Shown: one piece after another, positions 13,652 through 14,188 of the stretch
Position numbering within the stretch: the stretch's first letter is position 1
Layout: the number at the start of each line of letters is the position of its first letter
Assembly: GCA_002482565.1 (NCBI GenBank)
Contig: DLGG01000091.1
Coordinates: 1,794 to 15,981 of the forward strand
Source: Solidesulfovibrio magneticus
GTDB lineage: Bacteria; Desulfobacterota; Desulfovibrionia; Desulfovibrionales; Desulfovibrionaceae
Direction of reading: 5' to 3'
DNA length: 14,188 nucleotides
Program-made: the position numbers and the translations under genes
Notes under the pieces: generated by a model
What the model was told of the DNA's origin: nothing
Database searches by the model: none
What the model saw: the letters and a program-made list of their open reading frames with translations, nothing else

Positions 13652-14188
13652 CCCCTCTCCCGCCTAAGTCTTCCTTCAATCCCAGAACCTCGGCCAGCCG
13701 GTCGAGAATCATGGCGGCGGCGGTGAAATCGTAGCGGTCCACGGCCTCGCCCAGTTCGGCCAGTTGCGGCGGCGCGACCCGGCCGATGAACGCCTCGCGC
13801 ACCACGGCCATGTCCTCGTCGGCCCGGATGTTGCCCTCGGCCAGATGTCCGGCCAGACGCCGCAGCGCCGGAGCCAGCCCGGCTGCGTTTGTCCCGGCCG
13901 GATGGGGCGTCCGGACCTCATGGCCGGCGGGTTCCCGGCCGTCCATGAGGCCTTGGAGTATGGCCAAAAGCTCGCCCTGCTCGAACACCTTGTGCAGGCA
14001 GGCGTCCATGCCGGCCTCCAGGCAGCGCGCCGCTTCGTCCTTGCAGTCGTGGGAGGTCAGGGCCACGATGGGCACGCCCGGGGCGCACGGCGGGGCGACG
14101 CTGGCGGCCAGCAGCCGGCGGATGGTGCGGGCGGCGGTGGGGCCGTCCATCTCGGGCATCTCGATGTCCATGAGGATGAGGTCGAAGG
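13623..14188 (-). CDS. Receiver domain and C-terminal tail of a hybrid kinase or response regulator, 5' end beyond the right edge
   Basis: The minus-strand frame enters from the right edge as FDLILMDIEMPEMDG, the heart of a CheY-like receiver. The phospho-acceptor Asp is encoded at 14166-14168. VPIVALTSHD supplies the switch Thr, and CLHKVFEQGEL the conserved Lys, although the usual Pro after it is Val. After a proline-rich linker comes a helical tail of about 65 residues (LRRLAGHLAEGNIRADEDMA, then FIGRVAPPQLAELGEAVDRYDF), a type of tail I recall from hybrid histidine kinases. A kinase core is likely outside the window but is not seen. The last nine or so residues (GMPPAAGRG) are encoded by the G/C hairpin repeat and do not look like native sequence. 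Partial at the N-terminus. Confidence 0.85.
   Translation of the reverse strand, partial: FDLILMDIEMPEMDGPTAARTIRRLLAASVAPPCAPGVPIVALTSHDCKDEAARCLEAGMDACLHKVFEQGELLAILQGLMDGREPAGHEVRTPHPAGTNAAGLAPALRRLAGHLAEGNIRADEDMAVVREAFIGRVAPPQLAELGEAVDRYDFTAAAMILDRLAEVLGLKEDLGGRGGMPPAAGRG

Overview
The window is GC-rich, tightly packed bacterial DNA with long G+C-biased reading frames. It suggests a deltaproteobacterial sulfate reducer of the Desulfovibrio/Solidesulfovibrio type. That assignment is an inference from the composition, the gene families (CBS-PAS sensors, hybrid kinases with a helical tail, a dikinase-like PEP-synthase relative) and the recurrent C/G palindromes between genes. No marker gene fixes it. 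Almost everything reads on the minus strand. The exceptions are one flavoprotein gene and one 30-residue membrane peptide gene.

Layout from left to right. (1) 1-1636, minus: a signal-transduction protein with four CBS motifs, two PAS domains and the start of a coiled coil; its C-terminus lies outside the window. (2) 1891-5726, minus: a compact three-gene operon in the order MerA-like flavoprotein disulfide reductase, GT4 glycosyltransferase, GT4 glycosyltransferase, with a 9-bp gap and a 4-bp overlap. (3) 5883-7013, minus: an FkbM-family methyltransferase in visibly lower-GC DNA, probably acquired. (4) 7265-8599, plus: a second flavoprotein disulfide reductase, divergent from the methyltransferase. 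(5) 8687-10577, minus: hyi and glxR, for hydroxypyruvate isomerase and tartronate semialdehyde reductase, which together link hydroxypyruvate to glycerate. (6) 10711-13329, minus: an 872-residue PEP-synthase-like protein with ATP-grasp and phosphohistidine domains but a C-terminal domain that is not the usual PEP/pyruvate barrel. (7) 13458-13550, plus: a 30-residue single-span membrane peptide. (8) 13623-14188, minus: the C-terminal receiver and tail of a hybrid kinase or response regulator that runs off the right edge.

Two families of short intergenic repeats stand out. The first is a ~110-bp element at 5773-5886 and 9688-9795. In both copies it begins exactly at the stop codon of an unrelated minus-strand gene (the FkbM gene and hyi) and carries an A/T-rich hairpin. 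The pairing differences between copies are G.U wobbles only if the minus strand is transcribed, which points to an RNA element. The second is a G/C hairpin repeat found three times (8637-8659, 10619-10660, 13608-13651). One copy supplies the last codons and the stop of the right-edge signalling gene. I see no tRNA, rRNA, CRISPR, IS or phage gene. No gene-free stretch exceeds about 255 bp.
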